Source of the DNA: Beroe forskalii
Lineage: Eukaryota; Ctenophora; Nuda; Beroida; Beroidae
Length of the DNA: 64,000 bases
Assembly: GCA_011033025.1 (NCBI GenBank)
Contig: WFMF01000157.1
Location: 124,001-188,000 of the forward strand
Reading direction: 5' to 3'
This document shows, in pieces, positions 1 to 10,968 of this stretch (its first letter is position 1; each line of letters starts with the position of its first letter). The notes below the pieces were generated by a model. The model made no database searches, had not been told where the DNA came from, and was given only the letters and a program-made list of their open reading frames with translations. The translations under genes and the position numbers were made by a program.

Positions 1-1132
1 ACAGGACTCAGATCTTTTCAGTGAAAAGATCGAACAACCCTTTTCCGGGGACATGGGACAAGCAAGCTCCAGACTCGGATTATAGATGGAGCTTGACCGA
101 ACCCAGCACCTCGTGCTCCGACTCCTGTATTGGAGTATGGCTATTTTGTAACTTTCTATTTCTGCTTTAATTTATTCACCTTTGCAGTGTGTGAAACCTA
201 CTTACTTTCTTTGCCTCTATTAACGGGGGGGGGGCCGAGAGCTAATTGGTTGGACCACATGCCAGTTAAGGGGTGGGTGACCCAGCAGGCTCAACCAGTT
301 AGGGTCTGGACCCTAACTGGTAAAATTTTCTGCCAAAAGGGTCCACCAAACCATCTGACCAGTTAGATTTTGCTACCTAAGTGGCTATTTTCAGACCTAA
401 TTATTATTGAAATTACCATTTCAATCGAAATTGAAACCAAATTGATTCATTCTACCAGAAAACGCATGATAAAAGAAAGTGAGTATGCTAAATTGCCAAT
501 TTTGTGCTTATTTTTCATCGTATATTCTTAATTCTATATATACTGTATTATGCACATATTTATCACTCACACATAACTCAATAATCAACATCATATGACC
601 TTATCAATCTCGCAATAACGTTGATGGCATAGGCGCTCGAAATGATAGTGAAATAAATTAATAGGTACCGTTCATTCTTAATAATGATTCTGTGTCATTT
701 TCGTTGTATATTTAACAGAAAGTTGTTTTTTGGAGCTTTAAAATATGATGTGCAATGATGATTATGAGATCGGAGAAAAATGCACATATTTAGCCATAGG
801 AAATTAAGTCTCGATAATTTATGGGATTCAATTGAGATATTACATTATTATATAACATTATGGAAATCAACATTAATTGGGTGGGTGGTTATCGTCGATT
901 TTGCCCAACCACTTAGGGTAAGAACCTAACTGGTGGGTGGGTGGGTCAAAATTTTGGCTAACCAGTTAGGTACCAAAATAGGCATGTGGTCCAGCCATTT
1001 AGCTCCCGGCCCTCCCCCGCTATTAACTGCAATATTCGCTAAATGTTGGAAATATGCGTACCACCCCATTTTCCACAGAAATAACATACCTAAAACTTCT
1101 TACCTGCTTGCTTAATTTAATAAATACTCGGT
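1..1132. repeat. Dispersed repeat copy 1 (split), inverted relative to 60835-61161
   Basis: Bases 1-224 and 1021-1132 together match the reverse complement of 60835-61161 almost base for base. Copy 1 is split by the transposon at 225-1020; copy 2 is uninterrupted and shows the empty site. Homology stops at 1132 on the right but reaches base 1 on the left, so it may continue upstream of the window. No protein is recognisable in either copy. It contains a short inverted repeat (GATCTTTTC near position 11). Function unknown; probably a fragment of a larger repeat. Confidence 0.85.
225..1020. mobile_element. Non-autonomous DNA transposon A, G-rich TIRs, 7 bp TSD TATTAAC
   Basis: The element is flanked by TATTAAC at 218-224 and 1021-1027, and the intact homolog at 60.9 kb has a single TATTAAC, so the borders are secure. 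The ends are inverted repeats of about 40 bp that begin with a G run and continue GGCCGAGAGCTAAT / GGCCGGGAGCTAAA and GGACCACATGCC. There is no transposase ORF. Subterminal copies of the word ACCAGTTAGG occur on both sides, including a near-perfect 28 bp palindrome at 294-321, and a GGTGGGTGGGTGGGT block lies near each end. Superfamily unassigned. An 8 bp duplication (CTATTAAC) is also compatible. Confidence 0.88.
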
Positions 1133-1411
1133 ATTTCGTTCAGCTGTAGACGCAGATGTGGCAGTTTACCTCATTTATTTTCCCATCTAACAGAAATAGA
1201 AATGTCTCCCTCATCTTCAATCTACATTCTACATAGTACATTAGCTGTTTGATCTCTTGGCTTTTCGATGAACCCAGCCTTGGAAATCCGATGATCAGTT
1301 ATTAACTAAACACTTAAACACTGTCATTTGTCAAGTTTATCCGTTACGGAGAAGATCAATGTTATAGCTCTATGTTTTAGCTCTATAGGTACCCACAGAC
1401 CTATAACTCGC
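1133..1411. other. Unannotated spacer
   Basis: AT-rich sequence between repeat copy 1 and element B. No ORF, RNA or repeat was recognised. Confidence 0.5.
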
Positions 1412-1418
1412 TGTTAGC

Positions 1419-2283
1419 CGGGGGGGCATCAGGTACTAAGTGCATGACACAGGGTGTGGGTGGGTGGGTCCCGGAAGAGAGTGAAATACAGTTAATCATC
1501 GTGGACTAAGTTGGGTGGTCCTTTTAATTTTTGTACCTTGACAGTTAGTATAGTGTACTAAATTGAGTGGTCCTTCACAATTTTGTATCCAAAAAGTTAG
1601 TACAGTGTACTAAATTTGATAGTCAAGGACTTTTTCTGACTAAAAAGTTGCTAAAGAGCTAAAGTGCAATACTCAATAGATTTGTGGCCCTTTACATTTT
1701 TCTGACTAAAAAGTTGGTTTGTAAAATTTGATTGATTGAAAACGCCCAGTCATGGACACTTAGCTGGAAAGTGCTTTAAAAGAAATTAGGAAATATAGGT
1801 ACAATGACCGACAATGAACATAATATAGCAAAAATCTCTATTTGAAAACTACCAAAATTTAAAGATCTAAAAATCAGAGCTGGCTATTTAAGTATTTAAT
1901 AAAAAACACAAATATGTTAGATTTGTCAAGTTTGATTGGCAAACTATTCATCATAGCAGTACTTAATAATTGATTAAATAGGTATTCAATACATCATTAC
2001 TCGATTGAATTGAAAATTATAATATCATAGTGGTTGTTTTTTAAATTCACTACCTATTGCACATCTGAATTACCTATAGGTACTTCATTCTTAAGTTCTT
2101 AGTTCTCAAAAGTTACTGATTTTTACTGATTTAATAACATTGTAATTAAGGGGTGGACCCCAATTTTTAGCCCAAAAAACCTTTAGTATAGTGTACCAAG
2201 TGTAGGGGTTGGTGGTCATGTTTTAAAATTTTCAGGAAAACTCAGTTAGTACACCCTGTGTACTTAGTACCTGAATCCCCCCG
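1419..2283. mobile_element. Non-autonomous DNA transposon B, CGGGGGG TIRs, 7 bp TSD TGTTAGC
   Basis: TGTTAGC lies at 1412-1418 and again at 2284-2290. The left end reads CGGGGGGGCATCAGGTACTA, and the reverse complement of the right end reads CGGGGGGATTCAGGTACTAA, giving TIRs of at least 35 bp with small indels. There is no coding capacity. A GGTGTGGGTGGGTGGGT block follows the left TIR. The word TTAGTA(C/T)AGTGTACTAA, palindromic around a single central base, recurs at about 1546, 1600 and 2174. Same architecture as elements A and C but a different word. Confidence 0.87.
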
Positions 2284-2290
2284 TGTTAGC

Positions 2291-2640
2291 AATAATTTTT
2301 AATCCAATGTCCAGCTTTGAGTGACGATTGGCCGATTGGAACTGAGAGCTGGCGTAGTTTAAGTTTCATTCAAACAGCTCATGTTTTCATGAAATTCCAT
2401 ATTAAGAAGACCTCTTTAATTAATGGCTAATCTCCATTTTTTCTTTTTGGTAGGTGGTAGGGAGAGGATTTGGCAACGCAGGTATTGACCATATCTTTTA
2501 CTTTTTCCTACTCATGTGACAAATACTATCTATCTATATACCTTATTAATATTAGGTTCGCAGATTAATGTCCGCTGATTTAGCTCATAGCTATTTCACC
2601 TGACTCCTGATTGCCTGTTATCTATGATCGGAACTCAATA
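2291..2640. other. Unannotated spacer
   Basis: AT-rich sequence with no recognisable gene, RNA or repeat. Confidence 0.4.
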
Positions 2641-2898
2641 CCTTTTTGGCCTTTATTTAGCCGGCCTTTTTAACCGGCGTCCGGCCCTACGGACAAAAAT
2701 CGAACCATTTTTGAATCACGCGCCCATAGCAGCCGAACTGCCCTCCTTTTGGGAGGGCGCCCTCCCATACCCTCCATTTGCCCTCCTTTTTGGCCTTGCC
2801 CACCTTTTTGGAGAGCAAATCTGAAAATTTACTCAAAATTCTGAAAATTTACCTAATAAGCACTATCTCGGATCACATTTGTAGTCGTTCCCTAAAAA

Positions 2899-3840
2899 TA
2901 GGGGGGTCACAACGCGTAGTTGCGCACAAAGTACTAGCACGAATTTACGAGAAAAAGTGAAACACAAATTTTAGCATTCAAATGGACATAACTCCAAATC
3001 TACTTGTCTGATCGATCTGAAATTTGGATATGTGCTAGGAAACACAATGATGCTCATGATAAGCGGACAGAATTTGAAAATTTTACTCAAAACGGAAATT
3101 ATGGCCAAAATTGGCACTAAATTTTGTAAATTTCCACTAAATTGCCTATATCTCATCACTTGGATCGATTCGAAAAATTCTGTTCCGCTTGTCAACTCTA
3201 AAATTGTGTTCTCCGTCATTTCTGAAAGTTTCATGATGATTCGATGAAAAATGTGGACTGTAGAACTTTAGTAAAACCCATTTTTTCACCGGGACTCGCG
3301 AAATTGACAAAATATACCCAAACAGCGAAACTAATCAGCGCGCCCGTGTTACGCTTTAACCACTACGAATTGCGCGCACCGTGGGAATGCACGTGGGCGC
3401 TTGCGAGCTATCAAACAGTGTTTTCAGATTTGTTGTACGTCTATCCTGAGCCGAGTTATGGACGAAATACGTCGGAATTTTGACCAGTTGAATTTGGAGA
3501 TTGATAATTCTACTTTTACATAATGTATTTCCCTGAAAATTTCAAGAAACGTTAGAGGAAGGATTAAGCTTTGATTTCCATGCTTTATCTTGTAATTTGA
3601 GCGATGACTTTCCATTCAATCGCGTTTTTTGTGAGGACAATTGATGTGCGTAATTTCAAGCGAAATTTCGTCGTTGCACATTTTGAGCGCGGCTCCTTGC
3701 CCACGTGCAGCCTATAACTCTCTTAAATTATCGAAAAAACCAATAAAACTTAGTTTGTTTGAAAGTACTCATCGTGCTGATCATTTTGATACCATTTTTG
3801 TGGGGATTCGTCCAATTTGATTTTTTATGTGACCCCCCTA
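2899..3840. mobile_element. Non-autonomous DNA transposon D, TAGGGGGGTCACA TIRs, 7 bp TSD CTAAAAA
   Basis: CTAAAAA occurs at 2892-2898 and 3841-3847, immediately outside inverted 13 bp ends TAGGGGGGTCACA. A related sequence without the insertion can be seen near 5865-5910 (GGATTGCACTTTTAAGGTGT then GTCCAAAAAAAAAGGTC), which supports a clean insertion. It is 942 bp long, has no convincing ORF and no transposase. Short ORFs on both strands here do not resemble any family I know. Confidence 0.8.
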
Positions 3841-3985
3841 CTAAAAAAGTAAAAAAAGGTCGCCAAATCCTGAAAATCTACCTACTAAGCACTATCTCGG
3901 ATCAATTTTGAAAATTTACCTATTAAGCACTATCTCGAATCAATTTTAAAAATTTACCTACTTAAAGATCTAAAATTTACCCAGT

Positions 3986-5797
3986 GGTCGACCGGGGGCG
4001 GGATCTCAGCCGGGGCCGGGGGCCGGGGCCGGGGCCGGGGATGGCGATTCAGGCCGGGGCCGGGGAAGACTTGAGAAATTTGACCGGGGCCGGGGCCGGG
4101 GCCGGGGAACCATCAATTTAGCCGGGGCCGGGGCCGGGGCCGGGGCCGGGGATTGATGACCAAAGAAAATTAGGGCCAGAGTACTTTTCACACAAGAAAT
4201 GGAATACAAAATATGCGCATGAAACCTGACAGGTTAGGTATTCAATACACTAATACACCTTTATTAAGCTAAATCACTGATATTCAATGATATGCAGGGG
4301 TATGGGGGCGGTAGCCCCCAGATACCAGACGACCTGAGCAAATAGAATAATCACCTCTTTAGTATTTCAACTCTATTTCTCGTATTTTTCAAACGAATGT
4401 GGTCGAAGCAAAATCAAGACTGTCACTGAAATTCAATGATATGCAGGGGGTCTGGGGGCGGCAGCCCCCAGAAACCAGACGACCTGAGCAAATAGAATAA
4501 ACGCCTTTTTAGTATTTAATAAACTCTATTTTCTCGTGTTTTTCAAACGAATCTGGTCGAAGCAAAAACAAGACTGTCACTGAAATTTAAAGATATGCAG
4601 GGGTCTGGGGGCGACAGCCCCCAGAAGCCAGACGACCTGAGCAAATTATAGAATAAACGCCTCTTTAGTAGTTTAGTATATTAACTTAATTCTTGTATTT
4701 TTCAAACGAATTTGGCCGAAGCAAAATCAAGACTGTCACTGAAATTCAATGATATGCAGGGGTCTGGAGGCGGCAGTTCCCAGAAGCCAGACGACCTGAG
4801 CAAATAGAATAATCGCATCTTTAGTATTTCAACTCGATTCTCGTATTTTTCAATGAATCTGGTCGAAGCAAAATCAAGACCGTCACTGAAATTTAAAGAT
4901 ATGCAGGGGTCTGGGGGCGGCAGCCCCCAGAAGCCAGACGATCTGAGCAAATAGAATAATCGCCTCTTTAGTATTTAAACTCAATTCTCGTATTTTTCAA
5001 ACGAATTTGGCCGAAGCAAAATCAAGACTGCACTGAAATTCAATGATATGCAGGGGTCTGGGGGTGGCTGGCCCCAGAAGCTAGATGACCTGTACAAATA
5101 AAACAGTCGCCTTTATAGCATTTGAACTCTATTTTTGCTTTTTTGTATTTTTCAACATGTCTGGTCCCGGAAAAAGATCAAGAGTGTTGTGGAATCTTGA
5201 TGTGTCGAGTGCCCTGGAGGCGACAACCTCCTGAAACCAAACGTTTAATAATGCTGATAAAATAGATGCCTCAATAGTATTTAGCCTTTTTGAAAACAGT
5301 ATTTTCGTCTATTTTCAACGTGTTTACATGTCTCGTTGACGCAAAAGTAACATGAAAGTTAAACGTCGATGATAGATGCGGGTCTGTGGTGGTGGTTAGA
5401 GGTCGATAGATAGCTACATCAGCTCAATTCAATTTTCCCTTCAATTTCAAGTAATTAAAATGTAGGTGAGTACACGTCTTGAGTGACCTATTCAGAAGTT
5501 TAATGTCCTAAGCATTAGCAATATCATTGGATGGAAAAATTTAACGTCCCGTTTCATGTCAAATTAGGAAATTATATTAGGTATGGAATTCACAAATTTT
5601 CATCTGAAAAGGTAAATATTAAATCCCCGGCCAATTCCCCGGTAAAATCACGATTTTAGGCCGGGGCCGGGGGTTAAAAATTCGGCTGGGCCGGGACCGG
5701 GGCCGGGGCCCCGGTCTCTTCCTCAATTTTGGCCGGGGCCGGGAAGAGCCGGGGACAGTGATTTTGGCCGGGGCCGGGGCCGGGGCCCCGGTCGACC
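3986..5797. mobile_element. Element E with GGGGCC-rich ends and internal ~150 bp tandem repeats
   Basis: It starts and ends with GGTCGACC (3986-3993 and 5790-5797), followed inward by GGGG-rich ends. The palindrome may be an 8 bp target duplication or part of the TIR. Hexanucleotide GGGGCC runs lie at about 4011-4040, 4081-4108, 4122-4150 and 5654-5790. The interior (about 4268-5150) holds six copies of a ~150 bp unit. Each unit has the hairpin CTGGGGGCGGCAGCCCCCAG, preceded by GATATGCAGGGG and followed by CCAGACGACCTGAGCAAATA; a decayed copy sits near 5190-5230. The antisense frame through two units is a by-product of the repeat. Confidence 0.75.
4268..5150 (+). repeat. ~150 bp tandem repeat, six copies, each with a GC hairpin
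   Basis: Units begin near 4270, 4425, 4577, 4734, 4882 and 5031. The constant part is CACTGAAATTCAATGATATG, then the GGGGGCGGCAGCCCCC stem-loop, then a region ending TCGAAGCAAAATCAAGACTG. Compensated variants occur: one stem reads GGAGGCGGCAGTTCCC. The GC-rich stem is the best conserved part. Confidence 0.85.
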
Positions 5798-6187
5798 TCT
5801 GAATTTACCTAAGGTCCTGAAAATTTACCTACAAATCTGAAAATTTACCTAATAAGCACTATCTCGGATTGCACTTTTAAGGTGTCGTCCAAAAAAAAAG
5901 GTCATAAATCCCAAGAATATACCTACGAAATTTGCCCTCCGTTCAACGGTATTTGCCCTCCAAAATGGGGTAAAAAAGTGCCCTCCCAAAGAATTTTCAA
6001 GAGTCGGCAGCTATGCACGCGCCCTTTGGAGCAAAATTTATCAAGCAGTTGGCAAAAAATAAATTATATTTGCTCAAAAATAGCCACAAAAACCAACTTA
6101 TACTGAGTAAATTGCAGCAAAAGCCCCAAGTAGCGGTCTAACATCAAGATTTAGGTCATTTTCTGTGTTATATGTAAATTCAATTAT

Positions 6188-6260
6188 TGTACTGTTTAAT
6201 CCATTTGACCGTCATTACATTGTACTATTGTAATGACGGTCAAATGAATTTAACAGTACA
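6188..6260. repeat. Near-perfect 73 bp hairpin, MITE or miRNA-precursor-like
   Basis: Arms of about 32 bp (TGTACTGTTTAATCCATTTG and onwards through GACCGTCATTACA) are inverted around an ~8 base loop, with only two or three mismatches near the base. The size suits either a tiny foldback MITE or a pre-miRNA-like transcript. There is no direct evidence of transcription and no clear target duplication. Confidence 0.6.
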
Positions 6261-6410
6261 GAAGCCAAATAGTAAAAGTTACTTCGGACCATAATAAACT
6301 GGCCTTTAATTTTATCGTTCACACTTTATTAGCCTTTTACCGGCCCTTTGGACAAAAATCTCAAAGTCGTTTTTGTCCTTATTAAGGGCCGGCTAAATAA
6401 GGGCTAATAA

Positions 6411-6928
6411 ATTATACATTTTTTACTTATTAAGTTATTAGGGATCCCTTCCAAATTCCGAAAGCAAGGTTCTTAGGTCCATCGACTGTCGACGGTCGAC
6501 AATTCAACGTGCAACCTGAATTTTCAATGTTAACGAGTGTGATCAGACATGATATGACAAAAATTTAAAGTTGAAAAATATGCCCTCTTGAGAGACGTGA
6601 TCGGTGGTTCCTGGAATTTGAGATCGGCGAGTTGTTGACTGTGTTCTGTCACTGGGGCTTCGTGATACTTCAGTGCAAAAACTGATTTCATAAACTCATT
6701 CTAATTCAAGTAATACGAAAGTTTTTATTTCTGGTTTGTTATAATTAACAAAATTCCCATGTTGCGCAATTTTGTCATCCGCCTTTCAATCCAATGCCCG
6801 TGATCTCTGATAGGTGAAATGCAAATTCAACTTTCTTCAGAACCAGACGTAAACTCTTCACAATTTCCCCGCAAATCGTATTAATCTCATGCGCACGGCT
6901 CAAGGGTTTACGTGTGTTGGTAATACCC
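6411..6928. other. Unannotated spacer
   Basis: No gene or repeat recognised, apart from a short GTCGAC-rich palindromic patch near 6486-6500. Confidence 0.4.
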
Positions 6929-7989
6929 TAGAAAAGGCACCCCTCCATGGCCCAACATTGATTGAGCTGTTTCACTGTTTTAGCTAACAGTCCCGGTTGA
7001 GAAGCACGGTTTTCACGTAAATGATCTGTCACGAGGTTTGTCACCTGATATACGCGTGATCAGGCAGTATTTCTAAATATCCCCTGTTTTGGTGAGCAGG
7101 TTTGTTGAAATTGCACTGTTTTCACATCGCTTGTGGGGTATCGAATGTCAGTCATGGTCCTCACGTGATATGCATGTGATCATACAACATATCTGTAAAT
7201 TTACTGCTTCTCCAGACAGTGCATTGAAAGATTCCCGGTTTTCACATCGCACTAGCAGTATCAGTTGGAGTCACGTGTTGCACGTGACATACATGTGGGC
7301 TGCAAAGGATGCTGTTGAGCCGACAGCCCATACAGTTTTTCCCGGTTTTCACATCGCTGCTCCCATGTAAATTGTAATCTAATCAGTAGACAGTTCGTTA
7401 CACCCTTCACTGTTTTCACAGTGTAAGTGTAGAGGAATGTGTGTAAATTAGATTTACGGCTAAGGAATGCGCTTGAGGATTCATGAAGTAGTGCTGAGTG
7501 TGTTGTGCGATATGAAATAAAAATATACACAATGTACAATGTACATGTATACATGCAAACCTTGGCCTTCCATTAAAACGTCGGCCGTCGGCCTCGGTGG
7601 TTTTATGCACTCACAATTCTCTGATCAATTTGACACTATTTTACTCATCACGCTGACACCAGTTAACTGATTACTCTACGCTAATTTACAGATCAATTAA
7701 CTACTTGATTACTTAAGCACTTTTACACTGGTTCACTGAATCTCACGCTCATAATTTCTGACCACTTTAACATTTTAACACCGGATCACTAATAGATCAA
7801 CGTTAATTTACTTTGACACTAATTATTAACTGGTTAACCTGACACTGATTCACTTAGAAAGCTGGAAGCTTAGACACAGGTACTCTGATCTATTTGATGT
7901 TATTTTACTGATCACTTAGAAGCTTAGACGCCAGTTCTCTGATCAATTTACTGACTCAGGCACCAGGAGAGCAAGGAGCCCGACTTATT

Positions 7990-8301
7990 TTCTTATTATT
8001 TTGAAGGTTTTACTTCTATTCCAACAGCTGTAACAACCACTGACAGGAATCGAAGGATCCAAGTGTAATCAAGCCAGTGATGGTTAAGGAAGTGTAATCC
8101 ATACTTTTTTGCCCGAGACTTCGCTGCAATGGGCAGCTCCTCATTTAATAACCCTCCCGCACAGTTTCCTGTACGCTCGGCTGAGTGAAACGTGTGGCTG
8201 CTTAGGTGAGACTTTTCACCCTTAGCACGGTAGACAGGGCCGGCAATCGAACCAACCTCTCGATTGAAAGTACGACGCCTTAACCACTGCGCTACCTGGC
8301 C
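7990..8301 (-). mobile_element. tRNA-derived SINE
   Basis: On the minus strand the head reads as a tRNA-like Pol III promoter. The A box TAGCGCAGTGGTTAAGGC lies at about 8278-8296 and the B box GGTTCGATTGC at 8243-8253, at a tRNA-like spacing. About 240 bp of unrelated body follow, ending in an A-rich tail (AAAATAATAAGAAAATAA) at about 7990. The cloverleaf is incomplete and the unit is far longer than a tRNA, so I call a SINE and not a functional tRNA. It lies inside element O. Confidence 0.72.
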
Positions 8302-8384
8302 AACCTCAGTCATTTCACATCACGGCACTTTATCTCTCTCCCCTGACAATAGCCCGTACCTTGCCAAAACCCTTGACTCCAATA

Positions 8385-8420
8385 CTAACCCTAACCATAA
8401 ACCTAACCCCAACCCTAACC
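8385..8420 (-). repeat. Short interstitial telomere-like tract
   Basis: The + strand reads degenerate CTAACC / CCTAAC units (CTAACCCTAACC, then ATAAACCTAACC, then CCAACCCTAACC), i.e. TTAGGG-type repeats on the minus strand. It lies about 80 bp from the SINE head. It is too short and degenerate to be a functional telomere. Confidence 0.7.
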
Positions 8421-9487
8421 GTTGTCTACCTATAGTTGCAATATCATGAGGTATTGTCGTAGGTGAAACAAATTTGAGGTGAATTGTCCATTCCCTAATT
8501 TAATAATTACTCAGACACCAATAACCAGTTCATTGATCAATCTGACACAAAATTACTGATCATTCAGAAAGAAATTCTCTTGTCGATCAAATGTTAATAA
8601 TTTACTGATCACTAGACACCCGTTCTCTGATCAATCTCACGCGAAGCTACTCACTACTGATCACTAAGAAAACAGTTCAGTCAACTGGTTTCTTAGTGAT
8701 CATTAGTGACCAAAAGTAGGGGTAAGATGAACGACTTTCGGGCCAAAATTTGTTCTGGGGGTTATTGACCCCTAGGTCAACTTTTTAAACCAATACTCCT
8801 AATTATTTGACGAAAAAATGATTTCTGAACCTCCGCAGTTCATTGATCAATCTGAAATTTACTGTTACTTTGACTCCAGTTCACTAATCAAGTGACGTAT
8901 ATCTACTTATCAATGTGAAAACCAGTTCTCTGGTTTTTGACACGAATTTACCGAACACTGAGGCACCAATTAGCCAATTCACTAACCAATCTGATGCTAA
9001 TTTATTAATTTACTGGTCACTTTGACACCAGTTGACTGATCGATCCACGCTAATTTATAGATCACTGAGACACCAATTCACTTAAATCAATCTTACTCTG
9101 ATTTACGATTTAGTTATCACTTAGACATTTAGACAATTAGACACCAGTTCTCTGATCAATCTGATGCTAATTTAGGTACTGATCACTTTGACAGTCGATT
9201 ACGGATCAATCTGACCCTAATTTACTGATCAATTTGACACCAATTCACTGATCAATCTACGCTAATTCACTAATCACTCTGACACCAGTTTACTGATCAA
9301 TCTACGTTCATTCACTCATCACTCTGAAACCAGTTCACTTAATCTTGCTCCTGCATTAGGTATCCAGAACTCCTATCTAAGGATGTACCTACTACTAAAA
9401 CTCTAAAATGCCAATGGACCTCCATGACAACGTGGGGACTAATTAATCAACTAATTAAGTAATTAGTTTAATTACCACCCTGACGGC

Positions 9488-9645
9488 GTGACACCAGGGT
9501 TTGAACTCTTGACTGTCTGCATGCCGGGACAGCTGCTCTACCTATTGAGCTGTCTTCCTTTTCTCTCCCTGAGAAAGCTCAGTGGGTGGAGCAGCCCTCA
9601 CTGCATGCAGATAGTCGGGAGTTCAAACTCATCCCGCCCCACTGT
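9488..9645. repeat. Head-to-head pair of tRNA-like (SINE-head) modules
   Basis: On the minus strand (about 9557 down to 9488) there is an A-box-like AGCTCAATAGGTAGAGCAG and B-box-like AGAGTTCAAACCC. On the plus strand (about 9571-9645) there is AGCTCAGTGGGTGGAGCAG and GGAGTTCAAACTC. Both share GCATGCAGA(C/T)AGT between the boxes, so they are diverged inverted copies separated by about 13 bp. Neither folds as a complete tRNA by eye. They are probably SINE heads or tRNA pseudogenes inside element O. Confidence 0.6.
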
Positions 9646-10968
9646 GACAGCAGGCAGACGCAATTACAATAATCACTGTGACACCAGGTGATTGACCATT
9701 CCGACATGGGACAGTTCACTGATTCTGTGACAAAAGTTCACAGATCACCTAAAACCTCAAACAGGGAGGTCCCGAGCAGGGGTTTCTGTCTGGAAATCCG
9801 TCTGTTGATCCGTCCCCCGTTTAGTAGTAGCAGTGGTAAAGTCACTGATCACTAAAGACCCAATGTACGTACCTTAGTACCTATTAATTATTTGGTTACT
9901 TATTTTAAACTATGAATGTGACTTTTTATCATATCATTTAAGTCGACAATTTTGAAGCCTGGATATCAGCATCTGTCGGTCGACACAGTTACTTAGTTGA
10001 CAGTCATTACTTCATCAAATAAGTATTATCTTATTTATTTATGAACATGTATTATATACTTTGGTTCTTTACAGTACATTGTACAATGTGTATATTTTTG
10101 ATATTATATCGCACAACACACTCAGCACTACTCCATGAATCCTTGAGCGCATTTCTTAGCCGTAAATCTAATTTACACACATTCCTCTACACTTACACTG
10201 TGAAAACAGTGAAGAGTGTAACGAACTGTCTACTGATTAGATTACAATTTACATGGGAGCAGCGATGTGAAAACCGGGAAAATCTCTATGGGCTGTCGGC
10301 TCAACAGCATTCTTTACAGTTCACATGTATGTCACGTGCAGCATGTGACTGCAACTGATACTGCTAGTGCGATGTGAAAACCGGGAATCTTTCAATGCAC
10401 TGTCTGGAGAAGCAGTGAATTTACAGATATGTTGTATGATCACATGCATATCACGTGAGGACCATGACTGACATTCGATACCCCACAAGCGATGTGAAAA
10501 CAGTGCAATTTCAACAAACCTGCTCACCAGAACCGGGAATATTCAAAATTGCTGCCTGATCACGTGCATATCAGGTGACAAACCCCGTGCAAAGCTCGTG
10601 ACGGATCAATTCTGTGAAAACCGTGATTCTCAATCGGGACTGCTTGTTGAAACAGTGCAGAAATGTGATTTTTTCTTCAATGTTGGGCCATGGCGGGGTG
10701 CCTTAGAAACCTCATCTCGCTCACGTATATCAAACTCTCACCACTTTTTCAATATGCTAACAATGCTATTCAACTTTCTCCAGATGCCTTCATACACCCC
10801 TTGTCCCTTACCTTGTTTTTGCCCATTAATTTGTGATAATTTGCCCAATATTTCATATCTCCAACTTCTTTAGGAAAAATGGCTGGTCACTTGAATGTTT
10901 CATAGTGAAGATAATCTAGTTAAAACACACGTTTAACGTCCAAGATACTGTGAAATATCGTGCAAGAA

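Larger units (their letters stand above)
2649..6410. mobile_element. Onion of nested word-rich elements (outer layer word TTTAGCCGGCC)
   Basis: Successive words occur in mirror order on both sides. The outermost is (C)TTTATTTAGCCGGCC with CCGGCCC..GGACAAAAAT, at 2649-2701 and 6301-6410. Inside it, GCCCTCC-rich blocks lie at 2713-2800 and 5933-6025, with CGCGCCCATAGCAGCCGA-type sequence inverted between the sides. Inside those is the word CTGAAAATTTACCTA plus GCACTATCTCGGAT (2820-2880, 3870-3970, 5808-5875), and in the centre the GGGGCC element E. This reads as sequential insertion of word-rich elements into one another. The outer borders and target duplications are not resolved. Confidence 0.6.
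6935..10703. mobile_element. Large non-autonomous element O with ~610-630 bp inverted arms
   Basis: The ends are inverted AGGCACCCC(T/G)CCATGGCCC, directly flanked by TAGAAA at 6929-6934 and 10704-10709 (a 6 bp duplication, possibly 7-8 bp with changes). The arms at 6935-7545 and about 10070-10703 are near-identical inverted copies. They carry repeated CGGTTTTCACATCGC and the dyad word TCACGTGATATGCATGTGATCA. The interior (7600-9460) is filled with the word CACTGATCAATCTGACAC in many degenerate copies and hosts a SINE, an interstitial telomeric tract and two tRNA-like modules. Predicted ORFs in the two arms are the same antisense sequence and do not resemble a transposase. Confidence 0.83.

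Noticed and set aside
4006..4209. Pro/Ala/Arg-rich ORF through the GGGGCC tract
   Set aside because: Pure translation of the hexanucleotide repeat, not a gene.
7089..7554. ORFs in the arms of element O (also 10041-10527)
   Set aside because: They occur in both inverted arms, overlap on opposite strands, and resemble no transposase.
8230..8301. Functional tRNA gene on the minus strand
   Set aside because: The A and B boxes are good, but the anticodon arm does not pair properly and the sequence continues into a ~240 bp body with an A-rich tail, which is a SINE.
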